Positions 15,781 through 25,255 of a DNA stretch of 51,798 nucleotides are shown here, piece after piece (position 1 is the stretch's first letter; every line of letters begins with the position of its first letter). The stretch lies in contig JACQDB010000071.1 of NCBI GenBank assembly GCA_016201275.1, positions 1 to 51,798 of the forward strand. Direction: 5' to 3'. Made by a program: the position numbers and the translations under genes. Source of the DNA: Acidobacteriota bacterium. Its GTDB lineage: Bacteria > Acidobacteriota > Blastocatellia > UBA7656. The notes below the pieces were generated by a model. It was given only the letters and a program-made list of their open reading frames with translations, ran no database searches and was not told the origin of the DNA.

Positions 15781-16179
15781 ATGAATCAATCAATCTTTCA
15801 ACAAAAGACCAGGTGGATGGTCATCGTGGTGCTTTTGTGTGCCGCTTCGATGACCTCTGCGGAAGGCGCGAAAAAGCGCATCAAGTTTCCCAAAGGCTTT
15901 TCCGGGGTGACGCTGCAAGGCGGGGTCATTCGCGGCGACCGCGATGAATATTTATTGAAAGCCGGTAAAGGCCAAACCCTGACGGTCAAGATTACTTCCT
16001 TGGAAAACAACGCGGTCTTTCAAATCTACGCGCCGAATCGCAAAACCTTGAAAGGCGCAGGCGAAGGCGAAGATGTGAGGAACTGGAAAGGTAAGTTGCC
16101 GCTGACCGGCGATTATCGCATCATCGTTGGCGGCACACGCGGCAACGCCAGCTATTCCCTCTCCGTGACCGTCGAATGA
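15781..16179 (+). CDS. small exported beta-sandwich protein (PPC-like)
   Basis: The 132-residue protein has a signal peptide (WMVIVVLLCAASMTSAEG, cut at about residue 28). The mature part resembles the pre-peptidase C-terminal (PPC) type beta-sandwich: GGVIRGDRDEYLLKAGKGQT, LTVKITSLENNAVFQIYAP, then LPLTGDYRIIVGGTRGNASY and SLSVTVE. In exported proteases that module is appended; here it stands alone. AAGGAGAG lies upstream of the ATG. It lies between two dispersed repeats and has no operon partner. A periplasmic binding role is plausible but unproven. Confidence 0.8.
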   Translation: MNQSIFQQKTRWMVIVVLLCAASMTSAEGAKKRIKFPKGFSGVTLQGGVIRGDRDEYLLKAGKGQTLTVKITSLENNAVFQIYAPNRKTLKGAGEGEDVRNWKGKLPLTGDYRIIVGGTRGNASYSLSVTVE

Positions 16180-16240
16180 AACACCGCTCAGAATGAAAAA
16201 GAAGCGCAGCACTCGGAGCGCAATATCGTGGCGCGTGGAA

Positions 16241-16357
16241 TTTAGGATGGTGGATGAAATAACCTGCAACCTTGTACGGGCGACCCTGCGATGGTCGCCC
16301 GTACAAGGCATTGAAAAAGCACTCAAGTGTTGCAGGTTATTTCAGGCATAATCCTTA
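16241..16357. repeat. palindromic element, family C copy 1
   Basis: The element runs from TTTAGGATGGTGGATGAAAT to the TAATCCTTA end. Its centre is a palindrome (CCTTGTACGGGCGACC pairing with GGTCGCCCGTACAAGG), and outer words ATAACCTGCAA/TTGCAGGTTAT also pair. Its right end contains the TAA stop codon of trmO. Confidence 0.8.
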
Positions 16358-16819
16358 CTTCTCTGGCGACGATTGATCGCGGCGCGCTTCGGCATCGGCC
16401 AGCCAGCCGCGTTTTACTTGCTCCATCGGCACGCTTGACAAGTAAGGCTTGATGTCGAGAACCGGCGTGCCATCGAGCATATCCAACCCCTTGACCTTCA
16501 AGCTTGCGCCATCGCGCCCCAGCAACTGCACCACAGTCAGCCCCAGCGGATTGGGGCGGCGCGGCGAGCGCGTCGCAAAGACGCCGTGCGGTTCGGTGTC
16601 CGTAGGCGGCACGCCGGTCAATTCATAGCCTGCGGAGTGATGAAACACCCAGATGATGAAGAGATGCGAAAAGCCTTCAATATCTTTCAAGCCATCGGCA
16701 AATTGCGGCAGAATTTCCACCACGCCTTCGGCATCATGGTGCGCGCCACAACCCTTTGGCACCTCTGAAGTCTGACCATAAGGGCTGCGAACATAACCTA
16801 TCGGTTGCATAGAAAACAT
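16355..16819 (-). CDS. trmO: tRNA t6A37 methyltransferase TrmO
   Basis: The 154-residue protein belongs to the TrmO/TsaA (UPF0066) family, which adds a methyl group from SAM to N6-threonylcarbamoyladenosine at position 37 of certain tRNAs. Motifs are PIGYVRSPYGQTSEVP at the N-terminus, HLFIIWVFHHSAGYEL, and the family signature GVFATRSPRRPNPLGLT. Length is typical of the short form without the C-terminal extension. I used the second of two adjacent ATGs (16819) because GAGG lies 6 nt upstream; the first ATG (16822) is only 3 nt away. The stop codon TAA lies in the end of a palindromic repeat element. Confidence 0.92.
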   Translation of the reverse strand: MFSMQPIGYVRSPYGQTSEVPKGCGAHHDAEGVVEILPQFADGLKDIEGFSHLFIIWVFHHSAGYELTGVPPTDTEPHGVFATRSPRRPNPLGLTVVQLLGRDGASLKVKGLDMLDGTPVLDIKPYLSSVPMEQVKRGWLADAEARRDQSSPEK

Positions 16820-16971
16820 CATTCACCTCAAACCAAAGTGTACACGCATCATCGCTTGCCAGAGAAATCGAAAACCGGATGCGCGTCGGCAGATGACACC
16901 GTATCGTTTTATATGTAAACCGCCACAACCGCTTTAGGCAACCAGACGGTTTCTTCATCCACATTGCAAGA

Positions 16972-19107
16972 CTATCTTGATGAAGCAAATTGGGCGAGAA
17001 GGTCTTTTATTTCACTCGGTGTATATCCTGAAAGAGAACCTAACAGCAGAGCCTGTGACATGGTGATCACAAAGCTATCGGCTTTCGATAGTTTGATCCC
17101 CGAGGCAATCAATTCTTGACTGATCGCTTCGGCTTTTTGTTGAACCTCTCTAAGAATCTCTTTATGCTTACGCGGTATAGTATTGGCTTTTTTACAGACC
17201 AGAATGGCATCGAAAGTTATGGGGTCTTGGGTTGCAGTTTTGGGATTTCCGCCTTTCATTTCACCAAAAATCGGATGAGCCGCAACGATCTGAAAATCCG
17301 CCTCCGTGATGGCCTGGTAAATGGAAAGCCATCCCTCATGTCGAGAATGGTGAAACGTAAAGGCTAAAATTCCTTCCGGCTTCAATACACGATGACATTC
17401 ACAGAACACGCGAGTTAATTTCTCGGTGAATCGGTAGGTGTCGCGATCCTGAACCTCATCCTGATGGGAAGAGTCTGAGTCGGAAAAATAACTGTAGGTG
17501 TCTTGCAGAACAGGCTTGAGCCAGGCATAGAAAAAATCGCTCAATTCACTATAGTGAACAAAATCAAAGTAGGGTGGGTCGGTGACGATTGCATCTACAC
17601 ACTGATGCGGAAGTGGTAAATTGCCGGCGTCGCCGTTAAGAATCAACGCACTATGCGGATTATCAATAAAATCTTCCCACTGATCCGTTACCGTCAGGTC
17701 AATAGCGCGGCTTGATGCTACCTTAGAACTCGCCGTTCCATTAATTTCCAAATCGCCAAACAGCTGATAGGTTGCTCCTATTTCATGAGGTTGAGTGAGA
17801 TAGTGCTTGGCTTTCATCAGGCGCGAGCGAAACAAAGTGGAAAAAGTGCCACTGCTCTTATCGGTCCCCCAAACGCTGTTTTCCAGCGGAGTCCGCTCCG
17901 GTTTGAGGATATGATGAGAGAAGAGAGGGCGCACCGCCCCTGTGCCTTCGCCTTTGAACGTGCAAAAGAGATTGTTGAATTCCAAAGTGCTGGAAAACAA
18001 ACAGATGAATTGCTCACGCATAATCGGGTCTTCTATTTGTTGAATCCGTCTCAACAGCAATCCTAAGCACAGAAGTTGCCGTTCGTTAAAAAACTCTCGC
18101 CAGTTTTGATAGTGGTAGCCGCGTGCTTGATTGGTATTGTGTCCGGCACGAATCGTCATGTCCGGTTGTGGCAAGCGCTCTCTTGCAAGTCTGCGGTGCG
18201 CCTCTTGGAATAACTGAAAATCATATTCGGCTGGTTTCAGATAGACTTTTCTGCCATCTTTTCTAAGCGCCATCATGGCATAAAGGCGATGTTTCGGGGG
18301 ATGATTGGAGGTGACGATTACATCTTTTATCTTGTACTTCTCTCCCCGTGAGTCAAACACATATTGGCCTTGAACGGGGCCGCGTTGAGGATTGAAATGC
18401 TGCTGACAAGTCTTGCACGCCAAACCGTCTATATCATAGCGCCCCTCGTTGATACTCCAACACCAAGGGCAAAGAATCTGTGCCAAGGGTTTTTTCTTCG
18501 GGTAAGCATCTTTACTGAAAATGTAGGAGTGAAACAGCGGAACAATTTCTCCGCTTGGCAGGGTAACTTGTTTTACCCAGAAATAATATAGAACCGGCAG
18601 CTCTTCCTGGGTAACCGGATCAAGGGTTTTGTAATAAACGGCGATTTCGTTTTTGACCGCTGCTTCTATTGCTTGAAAGGTACGTTCTAAGTCGCGTAAA
18701 TCTACCTGCGTAAGCGACTGTCTTACAATAAACGTGCTGACCGGATTGATGTCAACGCCTACTGGTTTCGCTCCTAATTTTGCACTCTCGCCCAAGGTCG
18801 TACCACTGCCCATAAACGGGTCGAGTATGATTTTGTCACGGAAATCCTGCTGCCGGTAAAAACTTTGCCAAATATCGGTATCCGCGTCCGCCAAGGTGCC
18901 TAAGATGATCGCCCGAAACACCGAGCCAAGTCGCTGCGCCCACCATTTATGAATATGGTAAATCGGCCTATGAATTTCTTTCCGCCAGCTTTCTTGCTCG
19001 GCGAGTTTACTGATTTCAATAATGGGAAAGCGATATTCAATCGCCTTGCTATTGGGCTTGGTTATAAGCTGCTCTGGCAACAGAATATTTGATGCGCCGG
19101 TTTTCAT
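16972..19107 (-). CDS. DNA methyltransferase with zinc ribbon (restriction-modification)
   Basis: The 711-residue protein has the N6-adenine/N4-cytosine methyltransferase motifs: SAM-binding DPFMGSGTT at 96-104 and catalytic DPPYFDF starting at Asp510. Between them is a zinc ribbon, CPWC at 213-216 and CKTC at 231-234. This order (FxGxG first, DPPY later) and the ribbon match the large COG1743-like DNA methylases. HIHKWWAQRL near the N-terminus is another group signature. The gene overlaps the upstream nuclease-like gene by 4 bp (ATGA), typical of translational coupling. Both genes are visibly more A+T-rich than their neighbours, which suggests transfer. Recognition sequence unknown. Confidence 0.9.
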   Translation of the reverse strand: MKTGASNILLPEQLITKPNSKAIEYRFPIIEISKLAEQESWRKEIHRPIYHIHKWWAQRLGSVFRAIILGTLADADTDIWQSFYRQQDFRDKIILDPFMGSGTTLGESAKLGAKPVGVDINPVSTFIVRQSLTQVDLRDLERTFQAIEAAVKNEIAVYYKTLDPVTQEELPVLYYFWVKQVTLPSGEIVPLFHSYIFSKDAYPKKKPLAQILCPWCWSINEGRYDIDGLACKTCQQHFNPQRGPVQGQYVFDSRGEKYKIKDVIVTSNHPPKHRLYAMMALRKDGRKVYLKPAEYDFQLFQEAHRRLARERLPQPDMTIRAGHNTNQARGYHYQNWREFFNERQLLCLGLLLRRIQQIEDPIMREQFICLFSSTLEFNNLFCTFKGEGTGAVRPLFSHHILKPERTPLENSVWGTDKSSGTFSTLFRSRLMKAKHYLTQPHEIGATYQLFGDLEINGTASSKVASSRAIDLTVTDQWEDFIDNPHSALILNGDAGNLPLPHQCVDAIVTDPPYFDFVHYSELSDFFYAWLKPVLQDTYSYFSDSDSSHQDEVQDRDTYRFTEKLTRVFCECHRVLKPEGILAFTFHHSRHEGWLSIYQAITEADFQIVAAHPIFGEMKGGNPKTATQDPITFDAILVCKKANTIPRKHKEILREVQQKAEAISQELIASGIKLSKADSFVITMSQALLLGSLSGYTPSEIKDLLAQFASSR

Positions 19108-19886
19108 TTGTCGTTTGTTGCAGGGGAAATCGCTAGAGAATCCATAGCCATAGATACCGATTTACCGCCTTGCCCCTTTAATCGGTACGCAATGAATTGG
19201 TGTTGTTGATTAGCTGTCGGGTTTGATTCCTGAGTAGCCACCAAGGTGTTTTGGTGCAGATCAAATTGGTAACCGACTACGAGTTCTGAAGATTCTATTC
19301 TTAGCAGTTCACCGATTTGCTCAAATCTTTTATCGGTTGGAAACTCCGCTGGAAGAATCAAAGTTTGCGTTCCGGTCGTACCGTTCGCTAAGGCAAAGGG
19401 CGTAGGTGCGACATACATTTTCCGGTCGCGAATCTTGATGTCGCCATAACTGCCGAAACCTTTCAGACTTTTATTCTTATGGATGTAGTGAGGGTCGGCG
19501 TTGAGAAAGGCTCCGTGACAGATGACCAAATCAATCACTGGATATTCTTTTTCTCCGGTTTGAGCCGCAGGGTATCGTCCAAAAACATAAAAAATCGTTC
19601 GTCCGTTATGGCTCCCAGAAGGCACCTGGCTGTTACAATCATAATCCTTTTCTCGGCCTGGCCACGCGAGTCCTTTTAGTTCATAGCCTTCCGGTTGATG
19701 GACAAGGCGAAAGTCGGGATATAGGTTTCGACCGGGCTCGTCAAAATCAAGGCCTAATTCGCGCAGGCGATACTGAAACCAATTTTGGAAATGAAACTCT
19801 TTATCCCTGACACTGACGGATTGAATCAGTTCTCCGTTCTGAATTGCTTTTACGCACTGAGCGAAAACATCGTAGCAGCTAGTCAC
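19104..19886 (-). CDS. putative type II restriction endonuclease, PD-(D/E)xK-like
   Basis: The 260-residue protein carries a likely nuclease core: PDF (Asp58) followed ten residues later by YELKGL (Glu69, Lys71), fitting D-x10-E-x-K. A conserved-looking strand follows (GRTIFYVFGRYP), and the C-terminal half is beta-rich. I do not recognise a named family. The start GTG at 19886 was chosen because AAGGAG lies 5 nt upstream; a TTG at 19889 is too close. The 4-bp overlap with the methyltransferase gene makes a coupled restriction-modification pair the simplest explanation. An inverted repeat and AT-rich promoter region lie just upstream. The nuclease role is inferred. Confidence 0.7.
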   Translation of the reverse strand: MTSCYDVFAQCVKAIQNGELIQSVSVRDKEFHFQNWFQYRLRELGLDFDEPGRNLYPDFRLVHQPEGYELKGLAWPGREKDYDCNSQVPSGSHNGRTIFYVFGRYPAAQTGEKEYPVIDLVICHGAFLNADPHYIHKNKSLKGFGSYGDIKIRDRKMYVAPTPFALANGTTGTQTLILPAEFPTDKRFEQIGELLRIESSELVVGYQFDLHQNTLVATQESNPTANQQHQFIAYRLKGQGGKSVSMAMDSLAISPATNDK

Positions 19887-19901
19887 CAAATCTCCTTATC
19901 G

Positions 19902-20005
19902 CTAAGTAGGTAGGCAAAAGTTTTTTGAAAAATAATCACAAAAAAACCTTGTTTTTCAGGCTTTTTAATCAGTTTTTTTCAAAAGATATACGCAAACCTA
20001 CTTAG
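19902..20005. promoter_or_regulatory. inverted repeat bracketing the upstream region of the R-M operon
   Basis: CTAAGTAGGT at 19902-19911 and ACCTACTTAG at 19996-20005 are exact complements bracketing an AT-rich 84-bp stretch that must contain the promoter. They may be operator half-sites or ends of a small insertion. Next to the arms the sequence runs into A/T tracts that are partly complementary too. Confidence 0.45.
19941..19966. terminator. bidirectional A/T-flanked hairpin terminator
   Basis: AAAAAACCT and AGGCTTTTT pair (one G-T) over an 8-nt loop, so on the minus strand the hairpin ends in a T-run. It would end transcripts from the amidohydrolase gene before the R-M operon. Confidence 0.45.
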
Positions 20006-20187
20006 GAGACTATACTTGATGGTTTTGCGGGAGCGCAACACTCCCTTTCTGCAAGATGGATTCGGAAAAGATAAGAAAATAGTTTTTGTAGCCTGCTGCG
20101 GCAGACAGTACCTACGGGTTCCCAGCCCTATGCTTCAAGCGATCTTCTTCGCACCATTGAATCATTGCTGACGGGTTTTTCGTGTGA

Positions 20188-21429
20188 CTACTTGCCTGGC
20201 TTGTTCGTCTCTACGGTCAGCGGCAGAGGTTCGGCGTCGTTACGCATTTTATAGAGCAGGTCGCTTTCGACTCCCTGCTTGGCTTTCTTGATGTCTATGT
20301 TGAAAAGTCTGGCGACATTTTCGCCGAAGATTTTGCGCTTCACTTCCGGCGTCAGTTGTTGATACTTCTTCTTCTCGATCAACTCGTCGGGAATGGTGAA
20401 AGTTTGAAACCCCTGTATCTGCCAATGCGGTGGCCCAATCACCGGCGTATCGGTGCCCCATAAAATATGATCCGCGCCGAGGCCGTCCAGCAATGTCCCC
20501 ATGCACTCGGCGAAGCGCTGCGGATTGGCACGCATCACACCGGCAAGCAAACCCATCTCGGCGTAGATGTTTTTAACCTTCGCCTGTTTCGCCTGCTCGG
20601 CGAGTTCGGCTTCAAAAGGATAGGCGCTGTGAAAGGCTATGAAGTTGAGGTCCGGCCAGTCGGCGGCGGCGCGTGTCATATCAGCAGGGTGACAACCCGG
20701 TTCGAGAAACGACCCAGGAAAGCCTTTATGGACGCAGATATTTTTGACGCCGTGTTTTCGCAACACTTCATAAAGCGGATAAGTCAGTTTCTCGTCATCC
20801 ATACGCCAGCCTCTGGTGTCTGGCCCCGGCGGATAAAGTTTCAAGCCGTCAATCTTGAGTTTCTCGCATTGAAAGATCAACGAATCAACTGCCGATTGCC
20901 CGTCCGGTGGATCCACGCAACCCAGTATGCGTATGCGCGCAGGAGCCATCGAACGAATCAACGCCGCTTCGCGTGGCGGAAATAAATCCACGCCGTCAAA
21001 GGCGGCTTTCATGCCAAAGCTGTTCAAGAAAGCGAGGTCGGTTTCGCTTCGCAAAAACAGGTCTTCGATAAACATGATGCGTCCCATATCGGCGATGGCG
21101 ACAGGTTTGCCGACCATGTTTTGACGCGCTCCGGCCAGCGTTTTCAAAAACATTTCGCCGCGTTCCGACATACGCTTGATGCCACCGGCGCGCCACCATA
21201 CGTGGGTCTGCATATCTATGAAAATCGGCACGCGCAAATCGGGGTCGCGGTCGGCGACGCGCTCGACCGCCAACGCCTCAACGAAGCGTTCCGGCGCAAT
21301 CGCCGCGACGGCGTTGGCTTTGCGTTGCAGAAAGGTGAAACCGGCAAGGCCGCCCGCCGTCAATTTCAGCATCTGTCGCCGCGACCTTTGCAAAGGGGAA
21401 GGTGAGATAGGTTTGCTGGCTTTGTCCAT
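20188..21429 (-). CDS. Tat-exported amidohydrolase (amidohydrolase-2 family)
   Basis: The 413-residue protein has a twin-arginine signal (SRRQMLKLTAGGLAGFTFL) followed by a TIM-barrel amidohydrolase. Metal-binding candidates are THVWW at about 78-82 (the usual HxH has become QTH), CVHKG, FHSAYP and the late WGTDTP. The family includes decarboxylases and hydrolases of aromatic or lactone substrates; the actual substrate is unknown. The Tat signal means it is exported already folded, with its metal. It lies upstream of, and in the same direction as, the restriction-modification pair but is separated from it by about 300 bp with a terminator, so a shared transcript is unlikely. A MITE-like element begins 20 bp upstream of its start. 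Confidence 0.85.
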   Translation of the reverse strand: MDKASKPISPSPLQRSRRQMLKLTAGGLAGFTFLQRKANAVAAIAPERFVEALAVERVADRDPDLRVPIFIDMQTHVWWRAGGIKRMSERGEMFLKTLAGARQNMVGKPVAIADMGRIMFIEDLFLRSETDLAFLNSFGMKAAFDGVDLFPPREAALIRSMAPARIRILGCVDPPDGQSAVDSLIFQCEKLKIDGLKLYPPGPDTRGWRMDDEKLTYPLYEVLRKHGVKNICVHKGFPGSFLEPGCHPADMTRAAADWPDLNFIAFHSAYPFEAELAEQAKQAKVKNIYAEMGLLAGVMRANPQRFAECMGTLLDGLGADHILWGTDTPVIGPPHWQIQGFQTFTIPDELIEKKKYQQLTPEVKRKIFGENVARLFNIDIKKAKQGVESDLLYKMRNDAEPLPLTVETNKPGK

Positions 21430-21449
21430 GATTGCCTCCGTTTCTTACT

Positions 21450-21578
21450 CTAGAGCGGTTTTCATATAGGTGTACGGAACACCTTATCGTGGAGCAGCGG
21501 TCTTCGACCGTGCGAAGGTCTTTGACCGCCGCTCAACGGGTTTGAGGTTTCCGTAATCTCAAACAAAAACCGCTCTAA
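21450..21578. repeat. MITE-like element, family B copy 2 (inverted)
   Basis: The reverse complement of this stretch aligns end to end with 12926-13054, including the inner hairpin and TIR words TAGAGCGG/CCGCTCTA. It lies directly upstream of the amidohydrolase gene and could influence its expression. Confidence 0.85.
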
Positions 21579-21630
21579 GGGTTTGCCGCCGATTTGGAAA
21601 AGGCAATCTATCGCAACTTGGCTTGGTTTG

Positions 21631-22491
21631 TCACCTTTGCTGCGCGGCATTGCGCGCTTGCGCGGCTTCGCGTTTGCGGCTCTCCAGTTCGGCGATGCGT
21701 TTGGTGATATAACTCTGTTCGGTTTCGTCTCTGATCTGGCGCAGCGTCTGGATGGCCTGCTCCAGTTCCAGCAACTCCGCATAACAATCGGCGATGCCAT
21801 AAAGCGCCCGCCGCTGCACCTTGGCATCGCTCGATTCGGCAACCAGTTTTTGATAGAGGGGAATCGCTTCTTTATATTGATTGCGCGTGATGTGATAAAT
21901 CGAAGCCTCGCGCAATAATGCCTGCTCGCTCAACTCGTCGTACTCGGCGTTTTCGTTGACCTTCAGGTATTCGGTCAACGCCTGACTGTAATTTTTTTGA
22001 TCGTAGTACAAATCGGCTATACGCAGGCGCAAACGGCGGCGCTCCTGGTCATCACGCGGATTGAGATTTTCATACTCGGCGATGGCTTCGTAAGTGCGCC
22101 CGAGTTCGTTCAACACTTCGGCCAAACGCTCACGCGCTGCCGGAGCGTTGGTGTGAGACGGCGCTTGATTCAAAAACTCGCGGTAATGCAGGCGCGCCGC
22201 TTCGTATTTGTGGAGATTCAAATAATAGACATTGGCGAGTTGAAAGCGCGCTTCCAAAGCTTTCTCGCCGGTCGGATAAACTTGCAGGAAGCGCTCGTAT
22301 TCATCGGCAGCAGTCTGGTAATCGCCCGCGTCCCAGGCTTCAACCGCGTGAGCAATAGAGCCGTTGTTTCGCTTTTGACAGGCGCTGATCAACACCCCGC
22401 ACACCAACATCAGCGCAACATAAATTCCCAAGCCTGCAAAGACGTGGCTTTTTTTGAGATGGATTTTCCGTTTCACATTCATGTACTGCAT
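21631..22491 (-). CDS. TPR-repeat lipoprotein
   Basis: The 286-residue protein starts with a basic N-terminus, a hydrophobic stretch (FAGLGIYVALMLVCGVLISAC) and a lipobox ISAC at about residue 38, so it should be a lipid-anchored envelope protein. The rest is a row of tetratricopeptide-like repeats: AWDAGDYQTAADEYERFLQV, then KYEAARLHYREFL, SQALTEYLKVN, YKEAIPLYQKLV, ending in a basic coiled tail. It is similar in layout to YbgF/BamD-like assembly factors. It lies alone between two repeat-rich gaps. An in-frame ATG three codons later is an equally possible start; neither has a clear ribosome site. Confidence 0.85.
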   Translation of the reverse strand: MQYMNVKRKIHLKKSHVFAGLGIYVALMLVCGVLISACQKRNNGSIAHAVEAWDAGDYQTAADEYERFLQVYPTGEKALEARFQLANVYYLNLHKYEAARLHYREFLNQAPSHTNAPAARERLAEVLNELGRTYEAIAEYENLNPRDDQERRRLRLRIADLYYDQKNYSQALTEYLKVNENAEYDELSEQALLREASIYHITRNQYKEAIPLYQKLVAESSDAKVQRRALYGIADCYAELLELEQAIQTLRQIRDETEQSYITKRIAELESRKREAAQARNAAQQR

Positions 22492-22518
22492 GGCTTTTAT
22501 CGTATGAGAAATTTTTTT

Positions 22519-22637
22519 TTCACCACGAAGAACACCAGGAACACGAAGAGAAATTAGAAGGAAAGCGGCGATGAGTAAACCCGCGAATTTTGCCGCTATG
22601 ATTTTTTCTTTACAGTCTTCGTCTTCTTCGTGGTGAA
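22519..22637. repeat. inverted pair of CACCACGAAGAA repeats
   Basis: TTCACCACGAAGAA at 22519-22532 is the exact complement of TTCTTCGTGGTGAA at 22624-22637. A direct relative (CCACGAAGAACACAAAGAGC) appears at 51381-51406. Confidence 0.75.
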
Positions 22638-22667
22638 GATCATTTTTCTGTTGTCTATAAATTCAGA

Positions 22668-22707
22668 ATGCCGCCTTGATATAGTGCTGCTCATATCAAA
22701 GCGGCAT
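22668..22707. repeat. 15-bp hairpin downstream of gyrA
   Basis: ATGCCGCCTTGATAT and ATATCAAAGCGGCAT pair with one mismatch over a 10-nt loop, 35 bp beyond the gyrA stop. No T-run follows, so it may stabilise the mRNA end or be a repeat and not a classical terminator. Confidence 0.5.
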
Positions 22708-22741
22708 CCCGAAATAAAGGTTTCGATTTTCCCCTTACCGA

Positions 22742-25210
22742 CTACAAGCCATTGGTCGAGCCGATAGGTTCGGTTGCATCCACTTGTTGTTCTTCCAACA
22801 ACGAAGCGGCAGAAACCATGTCGCCATCGGAGGTGTCTATCAACTTCACGCCTTGCGTCGAGCGCCCCGATTCGCGTATGCCTTTGGTTTCCACGCGAAT
22901 CAATTTGCCTTGACTGGTGATGATTAACACCTGGCTTTCATCGTTGACCGGCAAGGATGCCACCACTTTGCCGTTGCGGTCGGAGGTCTTCATATTGATG
23001 ACGCCTTTGCCGCCGCGTGAAGTGACGCGATAAGCTTCTATCGCCGTGCGTTTGCCAAAGCCATTTTCGGAGATTGACAGAATGTCAACGCCCGCCGTTA
23101 CCGCTGCGACGTTGATAACATAATCATTTTTGTTCAAGCGGATACCGCGCACCCCTTGCGCCTGCCGCCCCATCGCACGCACATTTTCTTCTTCAAAGCA
23201 GACGGCCATACCTTCGTGCGTAGCGATAAAAATCTTCTTGCTGCCATCGGTCAATTCCACCGCCAGCAATTCATCGTCATCGCCCACGCCCATAGCAATG
23301 ATGCCGTTGCCGCGTATGTGCTGAAATTCCGAAAGCTCGGTCTTCTTGATCGTGCCTTTACGAGTCACCATCACCACATAACTGCCTTCGGCAAAATCGC
23401 GCACCGGCAAGATACCAGCGAACTTTTCTTCTTTCGGAATGTTCAACAAATTGACAATCGCTTTGCCGCGTCCGGCTGCCGCCGCGTCCGGTATTTCGTG
23501 AACCTTCAAGCGATGCACTTTGCCTTTGTTGGTGAAAATCATGACATAGCTGTGCGTCGAGGCGACAAAGATATGGTCAACCACATCTTCGGTCTTCAAA
23601 GCCGCGCCGCGCCTGCCGGTGCCGCCGCGACGTTGGGCGCGGTAAATCGAAACCGGCGTGCGTTTGATATAACCGGAGTGCGTCACGGTGATAGCCATGT
23701 CTTCGTCGGCAATCAAATCTTCGATGGAAAGCTCCGCGCCCGATTCAATAATTTCCGTGCGTCGGCCTTCGCTGTAATCGCGCTGCACTTCGCGCAATTC
23801 TTTAATGATGAGACTGCGAAGCACCGATTCATTAGCCAAAATCTCCTGTAATTCAGCGATTTTTTGAATCAACTCTTTGTACTCGTCTTCGAGTTTCTGG
23901 CGTTCCAAACCGGTCAGGCGCTGCAACTGCATTTCGAGAATGGCGCGGGCTTGAATCTCTGTGAACTTGAACTTCGCCATCAAGCCTTCACGCGCTTCTA
24001 CGTTGGTTTTCGATTTGCGAATCAACGCAATCACCGCGTCGAGTTGGTCTAAAGCTTTCTTCAAACCTTCGAGGATATGAGCGCGCGCTTCGGCCTTTCG
24101 CAATTCAAAGCGGGTGCGCCGGGTGATGACTTCGCGGCGATGCTCTATGAAAATGTTGAGCGTTTCGATCAGGGTTAATTCTTTGGGCTGGCCGTTGACA
24201 ATCGCCAGATTGATGACCCCAAAGGATTGCTGCATGGCCGTCAGCTTGTAGAGGTTGTTCAACACGATGTCGGGTATGGCATCGCGTTTCAATTCGATGA
24301 CGATACGCATACCGTCGCGGTCGGATTCGTCGCGCAAATCCGATATGCCTTCGATCTTTTTGTCGTTGATTAATTCGGCTATGCGTTCGAGCAGTCTCGC
24401 TTTGTTGACTTGATAAGGAATCGCCGTGACGACGATGGCCAGACGTTCACCGGCGCGTCCGCCGCGATCAATGGCGACTTTGGCGCGCATGACGATGGAG
24501 CCGCGCCCCGTCGCATACGCCGAATAGATGCCTTCGCGCCCGTAGATAAAGCCGCCGGTGGGGAAATCCGGGCCGGGAACTTTTTCCATCAAGGTCTTCA
24601 AACGAGCGTTGGGATTTTGCAGCAGATAAATCGTCGCTTCGATAATTTCACTCAAATTATGCGGCGGAATATTGGTCGCCATGCCAACCGCTATGCCGCC
24701 CGAACCATTGACCAAGAGATTCGGATAGCGCGTTGGCAACACCGTCGGTTCATTGCGCGACTCGTCATAATTGGGGATGAAATCCACCGTGTCTTTGTCT
24801 ATGTCGGCAAGTAATTCCGTAGCGATGCGCGTCAAGCGCGCTTCGGTGTAACGGTAGGCCGCTGCATTGTCGCCATCCACGCTGCCAAAATTACCTTGCC
24901 CGTCAACCAGCGGATAGCGCATGGAAAACTCCTGCGCCATGCGAACCATCGCGTCATAAACGGCGCTGTCGCCGTGAGGATGGTACTTGCCCAAAACATC
25001 GCCGACGACGGTGGCCGATTTCTTATACGCCTTGCCCGGATTCAAACCGATTTCGTGCATCGCAAAAAGGATGCGGCGATGCACCGGCTTGAGGCCGTCG
25101 CGGGCATCGGGCAAAGCGCGCCCGATGATGACGCTCATGGCGTAGTCCAGATAACTACGCTTCATCTCTTCTTCGATATTGATCGGTACTCGTGGTATTG
25201 CTTCTGCCAT
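22742..25210 (-). CDS. gyrA: DNA gyrase subunit A
   Basis: The 822-residue protein is a full-length GyrA, the DNA-cutting subunit of gyrase. The active-site tyrosine is Tyr121 in AYRYTEARL. The quinolone region reads [12 protein letters not shown] with Ser82 and Asp86, equivalent to the drug-sensitive E. coli Ser83 and Asp87. The C-terminal beta-pinwheel begins with the GyrA-box QRRGGTG (consensus QRRGGKG), which is needed to wrap and supercoil DNA, so this is gyrase and not ParC. The six pinwheel blades follow ([20 protein letters not shown], then [13 protein letters not shown] and others). The start at ATG 25210 (MAEAIPRVP) is preferred over TTG 25225. gyrB is not in the window. Confidence 0.97.
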   Translation of the reverse strand: MAEAIPRVPINIEEEMKRSYLDYAMSVIIGRALPDARDGLKPVHRRILFAMHEIGLNPGKAYKKSATVVGDVLGKYHPHGDSAVYDAMVRMAQEFSMRYPLVDGQGNFGSVDGDNAAAYRYTEARLTRIATELLADIDKDTVDFIPNYDESRNEPTVLPTRYPNLLVNGSGGIAVGMATNIPPHNLSEIIEATIYLLQNPNARLKTLMEKVPGPDFPTGGFIYGREGIYSAYATGRGSIVMRAKVAIDRGGRAGERLAIVVTAIPYQVNKARLLERIAELINDKKIEGISDLRDESDRDGMRIVIELKRDAIPDIVLNNLYKLTAMQQSFGVINLAIVNGQPKELTLIETLNIFIEHRREVITRRTRFELRKAEARAHILEGLKKALDQLDAVIALIRKSKTNVEAREGLMAKFKFTEIQARAILEMQLQRLTGLERQKLEDEYKELIQKIAELQEILANESVLRSLIIKELREVQRDYSEGRRTEIIESGAELSIEDLIADEDMAITVTHSGYIKRTPVSIYRAQRRGGTGRRGAALKTEDVVDHIFVASTHSYVMIFTNKGKVHRLKVHEIPDAAAAGRGKAIVNLLNIPKEEKFAGILPVRDFAEGSYVVMVTRKGTIKKTELSEFQHIRGNGIIAMGVGDDDELLAVELTDGSKKIFIATHEGMAVCFEEENVRAMGRQAQGVRGIRLNKNDYVINVAAVTAGVDILSISENGFGKRTAIEAYRVTSRGGKGVINMKTSDRNGKVVASLPVNDESQVLIITSQGKLIRVETKGIRESGRSTQGVKLIDTSDGDMVSAASLLEEQQVDATEPIGSTNGL

Positions 25211-25255
25211 TGGTTCTCTCTTCAATGAAAATGTTCCTGCTTGGGTGATTAATTC

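Noticed and set aside
22668-22707. Hairpin considered as the gyrA terminator
   Set aside because: No T-run follows on the transcript side; kept only as a repeat.
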